Source: Acidobacteriota bacterium
Lineage (GTDB): Bacteria; Acidobacteriota; Polarisedimenticolia; Polarisedimenticolales; Polarisedimenticolaceae
Length of the DNA: 37,217 nt
Reading direction: 5' to 3'
Assembly: GCA_029861955.1 (NCBI GenBank)
Contig: JAOTYK010000031.1
Span: 1-37,217, forward strand
Shown here piece by piece: positions 29,959-36,556 of the stretch. The notes under the pieces are model-generated. The model searched no databases, was not told where the DNA came from, and saw only the letters and a program-made list of their open reading frames with translations. A program made the translations under genes and the position numbers. Numbering within the stretch: position 1 is the stretch's first letter; every line of letters starts with the position of its first letter.

Positions 29959-30056
29959 GTCTAACGTTGCGAACAACTTGCGAACCAAATGGGCGCGAAC
30001 CGTGCATACGCACGGGCCGTGACGAGTTGGTTCGAAGGTTCATCCACGTGTCAGGC
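29959..30056 (-). other. attC site (98 bp)
   Basis: Minus strand: begins GCCTGACACG, ends CGCAACGTTAGAC. R-prime GTTAGAC fits GTTRRRY; the R-double-prime end has GAC for AAC. Arms carry CGAACCAACTCG and its near complement CGCAAGTTGTTCGC. Centre GCCGTGAC is at 30016-30023. Confidence 0.8.
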
Positions 30057-30560
30057 ATCCAACCCCGGGGTTTGAGCATTGGCGACGGTTTGTGAAGCCA
30101 TGTTCAACCGTACGATCTTTGAGAGTTCTGCTGACGGCTCGTTTGGATCCGGTCCCCGCACCATGGATACGAAGTTCCGAACAATCTGCACCGGCGTCAC
30201 AACCAACCCCAACGGAAATCCCCACCAACCAATTGCAAAAGAAACCGCCGCGTCGCTCAACTGCTCTTTGATGCCACATCGACGGCACGAAATGTGAGGG
30301 GTGCTTTGCCACGACGTAAATATCAACGCCGACCACACGTGGTGACTTGTATGAACATCGACCGGTCCACTTCCTTGGCATTTCGGGCAGGGACCTCGAT
30401 GAACTTGCCACACAGCTTGCTGAACTACACTCTCCGGGACTTGTTGCGAAGCGACGAGTAACGCACCTTGATTGTGGCACTTCTCGCTGCAAAACCGAAG
30501 CTCTTTGTCTCGGACGCCGCCGAAGATAATAGTCGAATTGCATAATTCGCACTTGGCCAT
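30051..30560 (-). CDS. Zinc-ribbon protein with two Cys clusters
   Basis: The 169-residue product (ATG at 30558-30560) has Cys clusters MAKCELCNS and RFCSEKCHN near residues 4-30 and again GPCPKCQGS and HISCRRCGI near 60-100, so two zinc sites are likely. The middle and end have hydrophobic stretches (AVSFAIGWWGFPLGLVVTPVQIVRNFV), possibly a membrane-associated part. No family assigned. The TGA stop is inside the attC at 29959-30056, the normal cassette layout. A longer start at 30626 would cross the neighbouring attC. Confidence 0.7.
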   Translation of the reverse strand: MAKCELCNSTIIFGGVRDKELRFCSEKCHNQGALLVASQQVPESVVQQAVWQVHRGPCPKCQGSGPVDVHTSHHVWSALIFTSWQSTPHISCRRCGIKEQLSDAAVSFAIGWWGFPLGLVVTPVQIVRNFVSMVRGPDPNEPSAELSKIVRLNMASQTVANAQTPGLDA

Positions 30561-30581
30561 CTCGACCGTCTCTTCCGGTAT

Positions 30582-30661
30582 GCCTAACGTTGCCTTAACC
30601 TTCGGGCGCGACCGTTGCGCACGCAAGGGGCGTGGCCGTCTGGTGCAATTCTATGTTATCT
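30582..30661 (-). other. attC site (80 bp)
   Basis: Minus strand: AGATAACATAGAATTGCACC at the start, GGTTAAGGCAACGTTAGGC at the end. R-prime GTTAGGC is perfect. The left edge GCCTAACGTTGCCTTAA is shared with the sites at 33033 and 36407. Confidence 0.8.
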
Positions 30662-30792
30662 GGCCTTTTCTCCGCCTCATCTTATGCGCCGACCGCTGTC
30701 TTGCTCTCCATTCGCAAGTCGCTGAGTGAAGCTAAGAGCCACCAGTAATCGGTGGCTAGCCCCGCGACCGTGGCAAGCTCGACCGGAAGGAG
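30662..30792. other. Non-coding interval with a hairpin
   Basis: No gene is visible in these 131 bases, downstream of the VOC gene on its strand. AGCCACC (30737-30743) and GGTGGCT (30751-30757) form a seven-pair stem with a seven-base loop, a possible terminator without a clear U run. Confidence 0.4.
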
Positions 30793-31236
30793 CTAGCGCT
30801 GCCATAGGCCGTGTTGTATGTCGCCCTGGATCACGATCGCAAATGTGCCGTGTTGCCCTTGTACGGTCGGAGGATAGGCAATAGTCGCGCCGGAGTCCTC
30901 GGCTTCCTTGACTGCTTGTTGGATGTCTTCGACTGCGATGTAGGTTCGCATGATCGGCTGCTCATGCTCCGCCAGCGGTTTCCGAATACCCACCAGAGTT
31001 CCGTCCCCTCGAGTCGCTATACGGGCCTGTCCGGCATCGGGGTCGGGGGGGCCAAACGAAAGACCGTGCACGCGCTCGTAGAGCTGAGTCAATGTGTCTA
31101 CGTCGTTGCTGACGATTTCTAGGTAGCGAACGGCTATCGGGGGATCCCCCTTTCCCTTACCTGCGATCGCTGGAGATCCCAATGAAGTTGCCACCAAACC
31201 TAGTACCATCAGAATAGAAGTCAGTTGATTCGTCAC
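30793..31236 (-). CDS. Exported VOC-fold protein, paralogue of the gene at 6608
   Basis: The 147-residue product has a signal peptide (SILMVLGLVATSLGSPAIAG) and one VOC domain: AVRYLEIVSNDVDTLTQLYERVHGLSF, GTLVGIRKPLAEHEQPIMRTYIAVEDI, AVKEAEDSGATIAYPP and a final IQHGLWQR. It shares YLEIV, GIRxPL, RTY, EAE-GATIA-PP and GLWQ with the chromosomal protein at 6608-6970, so the two belong to one subfamily. The ligand is unknown. The cassette form carries an export signal absent in the chromosomal one. Confidence 0.85.
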   Translation of the reverse strand: MTNQLTSILMVLGLVATSLGSPAIAGKGKGDPPIAVRYLEIVSNDVDTLTQLYERVHGLSFGPPDPDAGQARIATRGDGTLVGIRKPLAEHEQPIMRTYIAVEDIQQAVKEAEDSGATIAYPPTVQGQHGTFAIVIQGDIQHGLWQR

Positions 31237-31254
31237 AATGGACCTCGTTATGTC

Positions 31255-31316
31255 CGGATAATGTTGGCTTTGCAGGTGAAAACTCTTGTTAGCCAGCCGT
31301 ACTTCAATTGTTAGTG
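31255..31316 (-). other. Composite attC-like region (two R-double-prime ends)
   Basis: On the minus strand CACTAACAATTGA (containing the stop of the DUF6265 gene) is followed 16 bp later by GGCTAACAAGAGTTTTCACC. The far edge is AACATTATCC, a mutated R-prime. This looks like the right end of one site joined to most of a second. Confidence 0.55.
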
Positions 31317-31777
31317 CACTCTACGCGACTGTACAAAAACTCTATTCGTCGCTGTTCCCCGTTTTGAATTCCTTCGATCCACGCCGTCAACGAGTCGGAT
31401 GAGTTGCGCCGATACCCAATACGCTGCGGAAAGTCATGAGTCAGATTTTCGAACACTACAGCGGTGTCACGTATATCTTTAGAATGAAAAGCGGCGGGAG
31501 CTTGCCCCGAAGGATATGCTTCATAAACTAGGCGGCTACCCTGTTCACGAATGACGATGGTTTCGAATGCGACCAGACTGTCGGCGCGAACGGTGCGACT
31601 AACTCCCACCATGCTTTTGCCGAGCGGCGACATCCAATTTTCCTCAATTGTGGTCGTCGGAGACGCCGATTCCCAGCAGCCCTGCAGCCATGCGAGACGC
31701 TGAATACCCGCAATTTGCGGCGCGCTACTCTCGGCAGCACCAACTAAGATGAGTAGAGCGGCAACCGCGACCTTCAT
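31304..31777 (-). CDS. Secreted DUF6265-like protein
   Basis: The 157-residue product has a signal peptide (VAVAALLILVGAAESSA) and a DUF6265-type domain: IQRLAWLQGCWESASPTTTIEENW, SPLGKSMVGVSRTV, VIREQGSRLVYEAYPSGQAPAAFHS and VVFENLTHDFPQRIGYRR. The family is a small beta-barrel, possibly lipid- or ligand-binding, of unknown role. The last codons ACT AAC AAT TGA are the CTAACAA end of an attC, so the original C-terminus may end slightly earlier. Confidence 0.8.
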   Translation of the reverse strand: MKVAVAALLILVGAAESSAPQIAGIQRLAWLQGCWESASPTTTIEENWMSPLGKSMVGVSRTVRADSLVAFETIVIREQGSRLVYEAYPSGQAPAAFHSKDIRDTAVVFENLTHDFPQRIGYRRNSSDSLTAWIEGIQNGEQRRIEFLYSRVECTNN

Positions 31778-31813
31778 TCATTTCTCCTCAGCAACCGCGC
31801 GTTGTCTTCGCCT

Positions 31814-31911
31814 GGCTAACGTTGTTTTCAGCTGCGAGCTGACTTGGCGGGGACCGTTCACATGCACGGGCCATGGCAAGGCAGATCGGCAGATGGAAGA
31901 CGTTGTTATAC
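31814..31911 (-). other. attC site (98 bp)
   Basis: Minus strand: GTATAACAACGTC at the start, CAGCTGAAAACAACGTTAGCC at the end. R-prime GTTAGCC is perfect. The last arm is nearly identical to that of the site at 34135-34232. Confidence 0.85.
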
Positions 31912-32355
31912 GCCACCACGCTCAATGACGATTACCTGACACTCGAAGTATAAGGCGTTCTCTGGCTCCGTTTCGAGGTTATCGGCAAGATGAACTCTGT
32001 ATTGACCAGGCATCGTGAATACCAGCAACTGCACTCCAACTCCATCTTTATGCAGCGTGCCGGCAATAGTGGAGGTGTCCAATGTGATCTTTTCGGCTTC
32101 TGCGAATTGACGCTTCCCTAGTAGAGGTTGGATCGCACCTGACCCTTGAAGATAGAACCATCTCCCCAGAGGATCGCTAACAGCCAATTCATCCAACGAT
32201 GGATTCGGAATCCTTATTGTTAGAAGGTCGCCCAAGTTGATCCGAGCAGGAGAGCATAGTTCTGATGTAGGTCGCGACATGCCCCCAGCCTCTAAGGCGG
32301 GAGATAGTAGGACAACCACGAGGACTACTATGAACTTTGATATTACATTTCTCAT
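31906..32355 (-). CDS. Secreted protein of unknown function
   Basis: The 149-residue product has a signal peptide (FIVVLVVVLLSPALEAGG) and a predicted beta-rich mature part: LGDLLTIRIPNPSLDELAV, WFYLQGSGAIQPLL, VGVQLLVFTMPGQYRVHLADNLETE, and a final YFECQVIVIERGGV. The PGQYRVHLADN stretch looks like a beta-sandwich edge. No family recognised. The TAA stop is inside the attC at 31814-31911 and the start is seven bases from the next site, so this is a minimal one-gene cassette. Confidence 0.7.
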   Translation of the reverse strand: MRNVISKFIVVLVVVLLSPALEAGGMSRPTSELCSPARINLGDLLTIRIPNPSLDELAVSDPLGRWFYLQGSGAIQPLLGKRQFAEAEKITLDTSTIAGTLHKDGVGVQLLVFTMPGQYRVHLADNLETEPENALYFECQVIVIERGGV

Positions 32356-32359
32356 GTGC

Positions 32360-32460
32360 GTATAACGTTCTTCGGGTCAGCTGCACGGTGGCCTGGCGCG
32401 GCCCTGGCGCCAGCCAGGGCCGTGACGAACGGCTTTGTCGGCTGGAAGCTCTTGTTAGGT
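32360..32460 (-). other. attC site (101 bp)
   Basis: Minus strand: ACCTAACAAGAGCTTCCAGC at the start, CAGCTGACCCGAAGAACGTTATAC at the end (24 bases; arms pair around GGCGCC). R-double-prime ACCTAAC fits RYYYAAC. Centre GCCGTGAC is at 32419-32426. Confidence 0.82.
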
Positions 32461-33015
32461 GGCATCGGCAATTAACGAACCGATTTGTTCGTTACTCATG
32501 CTTCTGGCGAGCTTCCCGTCCATATACCTCCACGATACCTCGTGATGCTCGCCATCGTGCGACTCAATACAATCGCGAGCCAGAACAATCTCGTAATCTC
32601 TTTGATATGCATCGATAACCGTGGTTCTTACGCATGCATGCGTGTTGATTCCAGCGATTATTAGCTGAGCCGGCTGTATCCGATCAAGCAAACTGTCAAG
32701 GTCGGTTCCGAAGAATGCGCTGTACCGTTTCTTTACTACGAGATGATCAGATGCTTGATAGTCAAGTTCTTGCAATATCGAAGCGCCTGGCGTTCCCGCA
32801 ATCACGATGTGAATTGTATTCTTTTTGACCTCGAGCAATGCATCGCTCAAATCAGGCGCGAATTCTTGTTTTACCCATACGACGTGAACCCGTCCTAAGC
32901 GACAGATCTCAACAAGGTCGTTTACGTGCTGCGTAAGAACAGCTCGGCGTTGAGAAAGTCTCTCATGCGCGAAGAAGTCCTCCTGCATATCGATGATCAG
33001 TGCGGCGCAACTCAT
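32455..33015 (-). CDS. Isochorismatase-like cysteine hydrolase
   Basis: The 186-residue product matches the isochorismatase-like family, whose members hydrolyse amides or vinyl ethers such as nicotinamide. The triad is Asp9 (ALIIDMQEDF), a Lys near 95 (HLVVKKRYSAF) and Cys128 (INTHACVRTT). The cis-peptide-type AGINTHACV motif is typical. The product is of normal length, so it is likely active; substrate unknown. The stop is in the attC at 32360-32460 and the start is 17 bp from the next attC, a clean single-gene cassette. Confidence 0.9.
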   Translation of the reverse strand: MSCAALIIDMQEDFFAHERLSQRRAVLTQHVNDLVEICRLGRVHVVWVKQEFAPDLSDALLEVKKNTIHIVIAGTPGASILQELDYQASDHLVVKKRYSAFFGTDLDSLLDRIQPAQLIIAGINTHACVRTTVIDAYQRDYEIVLARDCIESHDGEHHEVSWRYMDGKLARSMSNEQIGSLIADAT

Positions 33016-33032
33016 GAAGACCTTTCAGTGCC

Positions 33033-33130
33033 ACCTAACGTTGCCTTAAGCTGCGGGGCGGCCCGGCGCGGGCGTTGCGGACGCATCGGCCGTGACAGGA
33101 CGGACCGGCAGCTTCAAGGCGCTGTTAGGC
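33033..33130 (-). other. attC site (98 bp)
   Basis: Minus strand: GCCTAACAGCGCCTTGAAGC at the start, GCAGCTTAAGGCAACGTTAG at the end. Both simple sites fit the consensus (GCCTAAC and GTTAGGT). Arms TTGAAGCTGC and GCAGCTTAAG pair with an extra base, the usual strand-selection asymmetry. Centre GCCGTGAC at 33089-33096. Confidence 0.88.
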
Positions 33131-33529
33131 GGCAGCTGCGATCTCAGCATCTCGCAGAAGATCGCCCGGGTCATAGAGGATGCGCATGCCATCCGAGATC
33201 ACCCTTTTTGTCCCCGCATCGAGCGGGATGTTAGCCCACTCCAACGAGCTGAGACAAAATTCTACCTCCAGCCCATCTTCGTAGACAACTCGCACAGCAC
33301 GAACCACTCCATACTCCTCGGGCACAGCCTGACGCACCTCACCAAACCGTGCCACCCAGTCTTTGCGATTTGCCAACGCTGCTGGTTTCTCGCAGAGAAC
33401 AACCAGATCAACGTCCGAGTCCAGACGAGCAGAGCCGCGAGCATGAGATCCGACAATGGCCAGCCCCAACACATCGGAGCGTGATTCGGCCCACGCTGAA
33501 AGATCATTTAAGAAGTTCGCAAGCTGCAT
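33125..33529 (-). CDS. Nucleotidyltransferase-domain protein
   Basis: The product is about 134 residues from the ATG at 33527-33529 and contains a Pol-beta-type nucleotidyltransferase domain: IVGSHARGSARLDSDVDLVVL near residues 25-45 gives the Gly-Ser and Asp-x-Asp metal site (Asp39, Asp41). A third acidic residue is probably in LEVEFCLSS. The family includes aminoglycoside adenylyltransferases and MNT-type antitoxins paired with HEPN toxins. No HEPN gene is adjacent, so the partner or target is unknown. An upstream extension to 33574 crosses the attC and is rejected. Confidence 0.85.
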   Translation of the reverse strand: MQLANFLNDLSAWAESRSDVLGLAIVGSHARGSARLDSDVDLVVLCEKPAALANRKDWVARFGEVRQAVPEEYGVVRAVRVVYEDGLEVEFCLSSLEWANIPLDAGTKRVISDGMRILYDPGDLLRDAEIAAAA

Positions 33530-33541
33530 CGTGTTTCTACC

Positions 33542-33604
33542 GCCAAGCGTTCGGTTCAGCGGCGGGCCGTGCAACGGACCGTCCGCTGCAACCGGTTGTT
33601 AGGC
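33542..33604 (-). other. attC site with a damaged core (63 bp)
   Basis: Minus strand: GCCTAACAACCGGTTGCAGC at the start, CTGAACCGAACGCTTGGC at the end. The R-prime core is GCTTGGC instead of GTTAGGC, so the conserved cleavage triplet is changed. Arms still pair well (GGTTGCAGCGG against CCGCTGAACC). Confidence 0.75.
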
Positions 33605-34111
33605 GGTAGGCTTGCGCTCACCGCTGACCCCGTTCATCTGGCGTTGGTACTCCGCCTCATCGTAGTGCCCTTTCGATTCTACGATTAGGCCATTGTCACT
33701 AAGCACCCACTCCTCGTACCCGCTGATTCGAACGGACCTGCCCGTTCCTCCGGGGCCGGTATTCGTTCCCGTCCACGTCCAGTGAAAGGTCGCGTGGCTC
33801 TCTCCCTGGCTCACGGAGTCCATCGTAACGACCATGTCGGGAAACGCCTCCATAAACCCCCTGGCCTTGGCGGCAATCGCCGTGCGTCCAACAGCTGGAT
33901 CACCCGCATTGACGGTGAGGGATCCCTCCTCGACATAGAACGACGCCAGGTTTTCCGGGTTCTGGCTGCTCCAGGCTGCGGCATAGCGAGTTGCGAAGTT
34001 GGTCAACTCCGACTGGCTCATCGAATTCGTCCTCGTAGCGCAGGCAGCTAGGCCGAGAAGGATTAGTGCCACAAGCAATGATGTTCTCATGGACCGACTG
34101 ATGTTGATCAC
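33599..34111 (-). CDS. NTF2-like (SnoaL/DUF4440-type) lipoprotein
   Basis: The 170-residue product (GTG start at 34109-34111; an ATG at 34088-34090 is an alternative) has a leader with lipobox LGLAAC. The mature part is an NTF2-like domain: LTNFATRYAAAWSSQNPENLASFY, SLTVNAGDPAVGRTAIAAK, FPDMVVTMDSVSQGESHATFHWTWTGT and GYEEWVLSDNGLIVESKGHYD. It resembles ester-cyclase-like SnoaL proteins, but is exported. The TAA stop is the first part of the attC at 33542-33604. One of two NTF2-like lipoproteins in the array. Confidence 0.82.
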   Translation of the reverse strand: MINISRSMRTSLLVALILLGLAACATRTNSMSQSELTNFATRYAAAWSSQNPENLASFYVEEGSLTVNAGDPAVGRTAIAAKARGFMEAFPDMVVTMDSVSQGESHATFHWTWTGTNTGPGGTGRSVRISGYEEWVLSDNGLIVESKGHYDEAEYQRQMNGVSGERKPTA

Positions 34112-34134
34112 CTGCTTCTCACTTCCGGATATCC

Positions 34135-34232
34135 GCCTAACGTTGTTTTCAGCTGCGAGCTAGCTTGGCGCGGACCGTGCGCATGCACGGGCCGTGACAA
34201 GATAGATCGTCAGTTGCAAAACTTTGTTAGCC
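34135..34232 (-). other. attC site (98 bp)
   Basis: Minus strand: GGCTAACAAAGTTTTGCAAC at the start, GCTGAAAACAACGTTAGGC at the end. R-prime GTTAGGC and R-double-prime GGCTAAC fit consensus. Arms TTTTGCAACTGACGATCTATCTTG and its partner pair with extrahelical bases (read as two 12-base halves). Centre GCCGTGAC at 34191-34198. Confidence 0.9.
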
Positions 34233-34253
34233 GGTGCGCCGCCACAGAACACC

Positions 34254-34541
34254 TTAGCCTGCCCGCCGGACCTTTCGGATCGTCTTTCGGGGACGGCTCA
34301 AAGCTAGATCGTGATTCGTCTGAAGATTGACCCAGAATTGTGGTGTCGTGCCGAGTGCTTGTGACAAAAGCCAGGCTGTTTCTGGAGTAATACCACGCTT
34401 GCCCCGGACGAGCTCGTTCACTCGCTGGACGGACACACCGATGTGGCTTGCGAACGCAACCTGAGTTACTCCCAAGGGCTTCAGAAACTCCTCGAGCAGG
34501 ATCTCGCCCGGGTGCGTCGGAATTCTGTGCTTCGGTAGCAT
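34254..34541 (-). CDS. higA: HigA-family antitoxin
   Basis: The 95-residue product is a HigA-type antitoxin with one XRE helix-turn-helix: PTHPGEILLEEFLKPLGVTQ at the front, then VAFASHIGVSVQRVNELVRGKRGI (helices 2-4) and LLSQALGTTPQFWVNLQTNHDL. It binds its toxin and represses the shared promoter. The toxin gene lies immediately upstream (13 bp), the toxin-first order typical of higBA. It shares the promoter at 34866-34894, so antitoxin-toxin balance is set by one transcript. Confidence 0.93.
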   Translation of the reverse strand: MLPKHRIPTHPGEILLEEFLKPLGVTQVAFASHIGVSVQRVNELVRGKRGITPETAWLLSQALGTTPQFWVNLQTNHDLALSRPRKTIRKVRRAG

Positions 34542-34554
34542 CTCGTCTCCTGAA

Positions 34555-34845
34555 CTAGTGATAGTCGACCACGCTCACTTCTTGAGCATCTCCATCAACC
34601 CAGCGAAACACAATTCTCCACTGAACGTTGACCCGAATACTGTGAAACCCGTCCAAATCACCACGAAGCGCCTCCAGTCGGTTGCCTGGCGGAGATCGCA
34701 GATCCTTGAGTTCCCTCGCGCCGTTCAAAACATCCAACTTCCGGAGTGCTGTACTACGAATATCGGGAGGAAACTTCCTAATCGCCTTGCCACGTTCACC
34801 GTGATACAGCGCCGCGGTCGCTTTGTCCCCAAAGGAGACGATCAT
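34555..34845 (-). CDS. higB: HigB-family toxin (RelE fold mRNA interferase)
   Basis: The 96-residue product is a HigB toxin: MIVSFGDKATAALYHGERGK, FPPDIRSTALRKLDVLNGAREL, DLRSPPGNRLEALRGDLDGFHSIRVN and the C-terminal WRIVFRWVDGDAQEVSVVDYH. The RSPPGNRLE and IRVNVQWRIVF segments are typical of this HigB branch, which cleaves mRNA in the ribosome. The gene is complete. GGAG of a palindromic CTCCATGGAG (34854-34863) lies eight bases before the ATG and also serves as ribosome-binding site. Confidence 0.93.
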   Translation of the reverse strand: MIVSFGDKATAALYHGERGKAIRKFPPDIRSTALRKLDVLNGARELKDLRSPPGNRLEALRGDLDGFHSIRVNVQWRIVFRWVDGDAQEVSVVDYH

Positions 34846-34853
34846 CCACGGAA

Positions 34854-34894
34854 CTCCATGGAGCTATTTTACTGCTTTAACGGTATCCATGCAA
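34854..34894 (-). promoter_or_regulatory. higBA promoter and candidate operator
   Basis: On the minus strand TTGCAT (34889-34894) and TAAAAT (34866-34871) are separated by exactly 17 bases, a good sigma70 promoter. The perfect palindrome CTCCATGGAG (34854-34863) covers the predicted start of transcription and the ribosome-binding site, a natural place for HigA autorepression. Confidence 0.65.
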
Positions 34895-34914
34895 GGCCTC
34901 GGTTCTTCAGATCC

Positions 34915-35013
34915 GTCTAACGTTAAAGATCAGCTGCAATTGCAAGTGACGGGAGGCTTGGCGTAGCCAAACGAGCGGCTTTTGCAATTGTCAGCTCCAT
35001 CTTTTTGTTAGGC
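34915..35013 (-). other. attC site of a different sequence type (99 bp)
   Basis: Minus strand: GCCTAACAAAAAGATGGAGC at the start, GATCTTTAACGTTAGAC at the end. The arms have GCAATTGC and lack the GCCGTGAC centre shared by the neighbouring sites. R-prime GTTAGAC is perfect. Probably from another integron lineage. Confidence 0.85.
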
Positions 35014-35076
35014 ATCAGCGCGCTTCACTTCAAGAGCCTGTATTCAAATGGCATTCCAACCCGCAGCCATTAGCGG

Positions 35077-36381
35077 TCACTGCGTCTCCAAGAGTGGGCT
35101 CAATGCGATGGATGCCGGACCCTCGCCGGTGTGGAGTACATACGGACTTCGAACCAACTTCATCCCTGTGACGCTGTACACATCGATGTGGTGTGCCATG
35201 TTCGCTTGCACAAACAGCATTTCACCATCAGGACTGAATTCAATTCCCTGCGGTACGAATGCCATTGGGAGATAGTAGAGGAGCTGCATCGGCGATACGG
35301 TGAGGTCGACGACCGCGAGATGTCCAACGTAGGGACCATCAATGCAGGTAATCACCGCAAAGTCACCGCTTGGATGAAAGGCGGCACTCTCGAGCCCCTG
35401 TGCGACACTGGGGATCGCCTCAGTCACCTTTGGAGTTTCGAGTGTCATGTCAATACTAAGCACGGCGTCGAGCGGTGGCCTGGCTGCTAACCCTAGACCA
35501 TTCAGGACGAGTGCGCGTGAGCCGTCCGGACTGAAACGAGGTGCGAAAGGCTGATCGATTTCACCCACTTCCGGATCGACTCCGATCTGCAAAGCATGAC
35601 GGACAGTGTTGCCTTCGAGTACGAAGAGGTGCAACTCGACTTCCGCCGAGTAAGCGATTTGTTCGGCAGCGGTGACAATAATGGAGTGCCCGTCGGGACT
35701 TATCGCAAAGGATATAAAGTACAGTGGAAACGGCTCGCTCTGTGCCACAATTTCCAGCCCACCGGCCTCGACGCTTATAAGATGGATTTGATGATCGCTT
35801 ATCGCGATTAGCGTTTCTCCGTCGGGGTGCGACGCAACTTGCCAGGCATGATCGGGGAGTGGCAACGTCGCAACCACTGGCAAATCAGGAGCGTCCAGGT
35901 CAACGAGCGAGATCTGGCTTGGCAGGCGCGTGTTTTCCGCCTGGCCCCAGGGATGATATGTGATCGCGGCGTACTTTCCGTCCAGTACTATGGCGGAGAA
36001 GGGTGCGCCCGCGAATGTGTTCGGTACGGTCCCGGATACCGTCCGTGTCAACGGTGGCGCATCCGGAGAAAGATCAATCACAGTGATCGAATCGGGCAAC
36101 TCTTCTCCGCGCTGCCGGTTGGAATCGCCGTCATTGGCGCTGACAATGCGAATCGGAGACGACGAGACAACATATGGCGGACCGACGATGCCAGAACGGT
36201 CGACGGTAGTGCAGCCGGTACCCAGTGCTGCAACTAGCCAGAGCAATGTCAGGGAGCCACGCTTTCGCCGAGTTAGCCAGCCACTACAGTCATGCTTCGG
36301 ATCGGTAAGGGGCGTTTTCAGGATTGTTCTCACGAAATCTACTTGTTTGGCGAGTGTCGCCTTTGGGTCATCAACAGTCAA
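35077..36381 (-). CDS. Beta-propeller lipoprotein (WD40/YVTN-like)
   Basis: The 434-residue product carries a lipoprotein leader at about residues 38-57 (RRKRGSLTLLWLVAALGTGC), well inside the frame, so the true start may lie downstream of 36381. The leader start overlaps GGCTAACTCGGCG, itself like an attC fragment. The rest is a beta-propeller with repeated blade edges: YAAITYHPWGQ, WQVASHPDGETLIAISDHQIHLI, ISFAISPDGHSIIVTA, APRFSPDGSRALVLNG, SAAFHPSGDFAVITC and GIEFSPDGEMLFVQAN, with SPDG motifs typical of YVTN-like and TolB-like propellers. It probably acts in the cell envelope as a binding or sensor protein. It is one of the largest cassette genes, with attC sites on both sides. Confidence 0.8.
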   Translation of the reverse strand: MTVDDPKATLAKQVDFVRTILKTPLTDPKHDCSGWLTRRKRGSLTLLWLVAALGTGCTTVDRSGIVGPPYVVSSSPIRIVSANDGDSNRQRGEELPDSITVIDLSPDAPPLTRTVSGTVPNTFAGAPFSAIVLDGKYAAITYHPWGQAENTRLPSQISLVDLDAPDLPVVATLPLPDHAWQVASHPDGETLIAISDHQIHLISVEAGGLEIVAQSEPFPLYFISFAISPDGHSIIVTAAEQIAYSAEVELHLFVLEGNTVRHALQIGVDPEVGEIDQPFAPRFSPDGSRALVLNGLGLAARPPLDAVLSIDMTLETPKVTEAIPSVAQGLESAAFHPSGDFAVITCIDGPYVGHLAVVDLTVSPMQLLYYLPMAFVPQGIEFSPDGEMLFVQANMAHHIDVYSVTGMKLVRSPYVLHTGEGPASIALSPLLETQ

Positions 36382-36406
36382 ACAATTGGGAAAGGCAAAC
36401 CTGCAT

Positions 36407-36504
36407 GCCTAACGTTGCCTTAAGCTGCAGGGCGGTCTGGCGCGGGCCTTGCGCCAGCAAGGGTCGTGACAGATCAGACTGACAGCTTCAAGGTGTTGTT
36501 AGCC
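36407..36504 (-). other. attC site (98 bp)
   Basis: Minus strand: GGCTAACAACACCTTGAAGC at the start, GCAGCTTAAGGCAACGTTAG at the end. Both simple sites are intact (GGCTAAC, GTTAGGC). It is almost the same type as the site at 33033. Centre GTCGTGAC at 36463-36470. Confidence 0.9.
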
Positions 36505-36521
36505 TCTGGCGATACTAATTC

Positions 36522-36550
36522 TTGACAATATGTCATATTAGACATAGTAT
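36522..36550 (+). promoter_or_regulatory. Toxin-antitoxin promoter with overlapping operator
   Basis: TTGACA (36522-36527) and TAGTAT (36545-36550) are separated by exactly 17 bases, a near-consensus sigma70 promoter. Between them lies the perfect inverted repeat TATGTC-ATATTA-GACATA (36529-36546), overlapping the -10 box and well suited to bind the XRE antitoxin. The -10 box ends only six bases before the GTG start codon. Confidence 0.75.
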
Positions 36551-36556
36551 ATATCA

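Noticed and set aside
33125-33529. MNT-type antitoxin of a HEPN/MNT system
   Set aside because: The nucleotidyltransferase motif fits, but no HEPN-domain gene is adjacent; the neighbours are separate cassettes.
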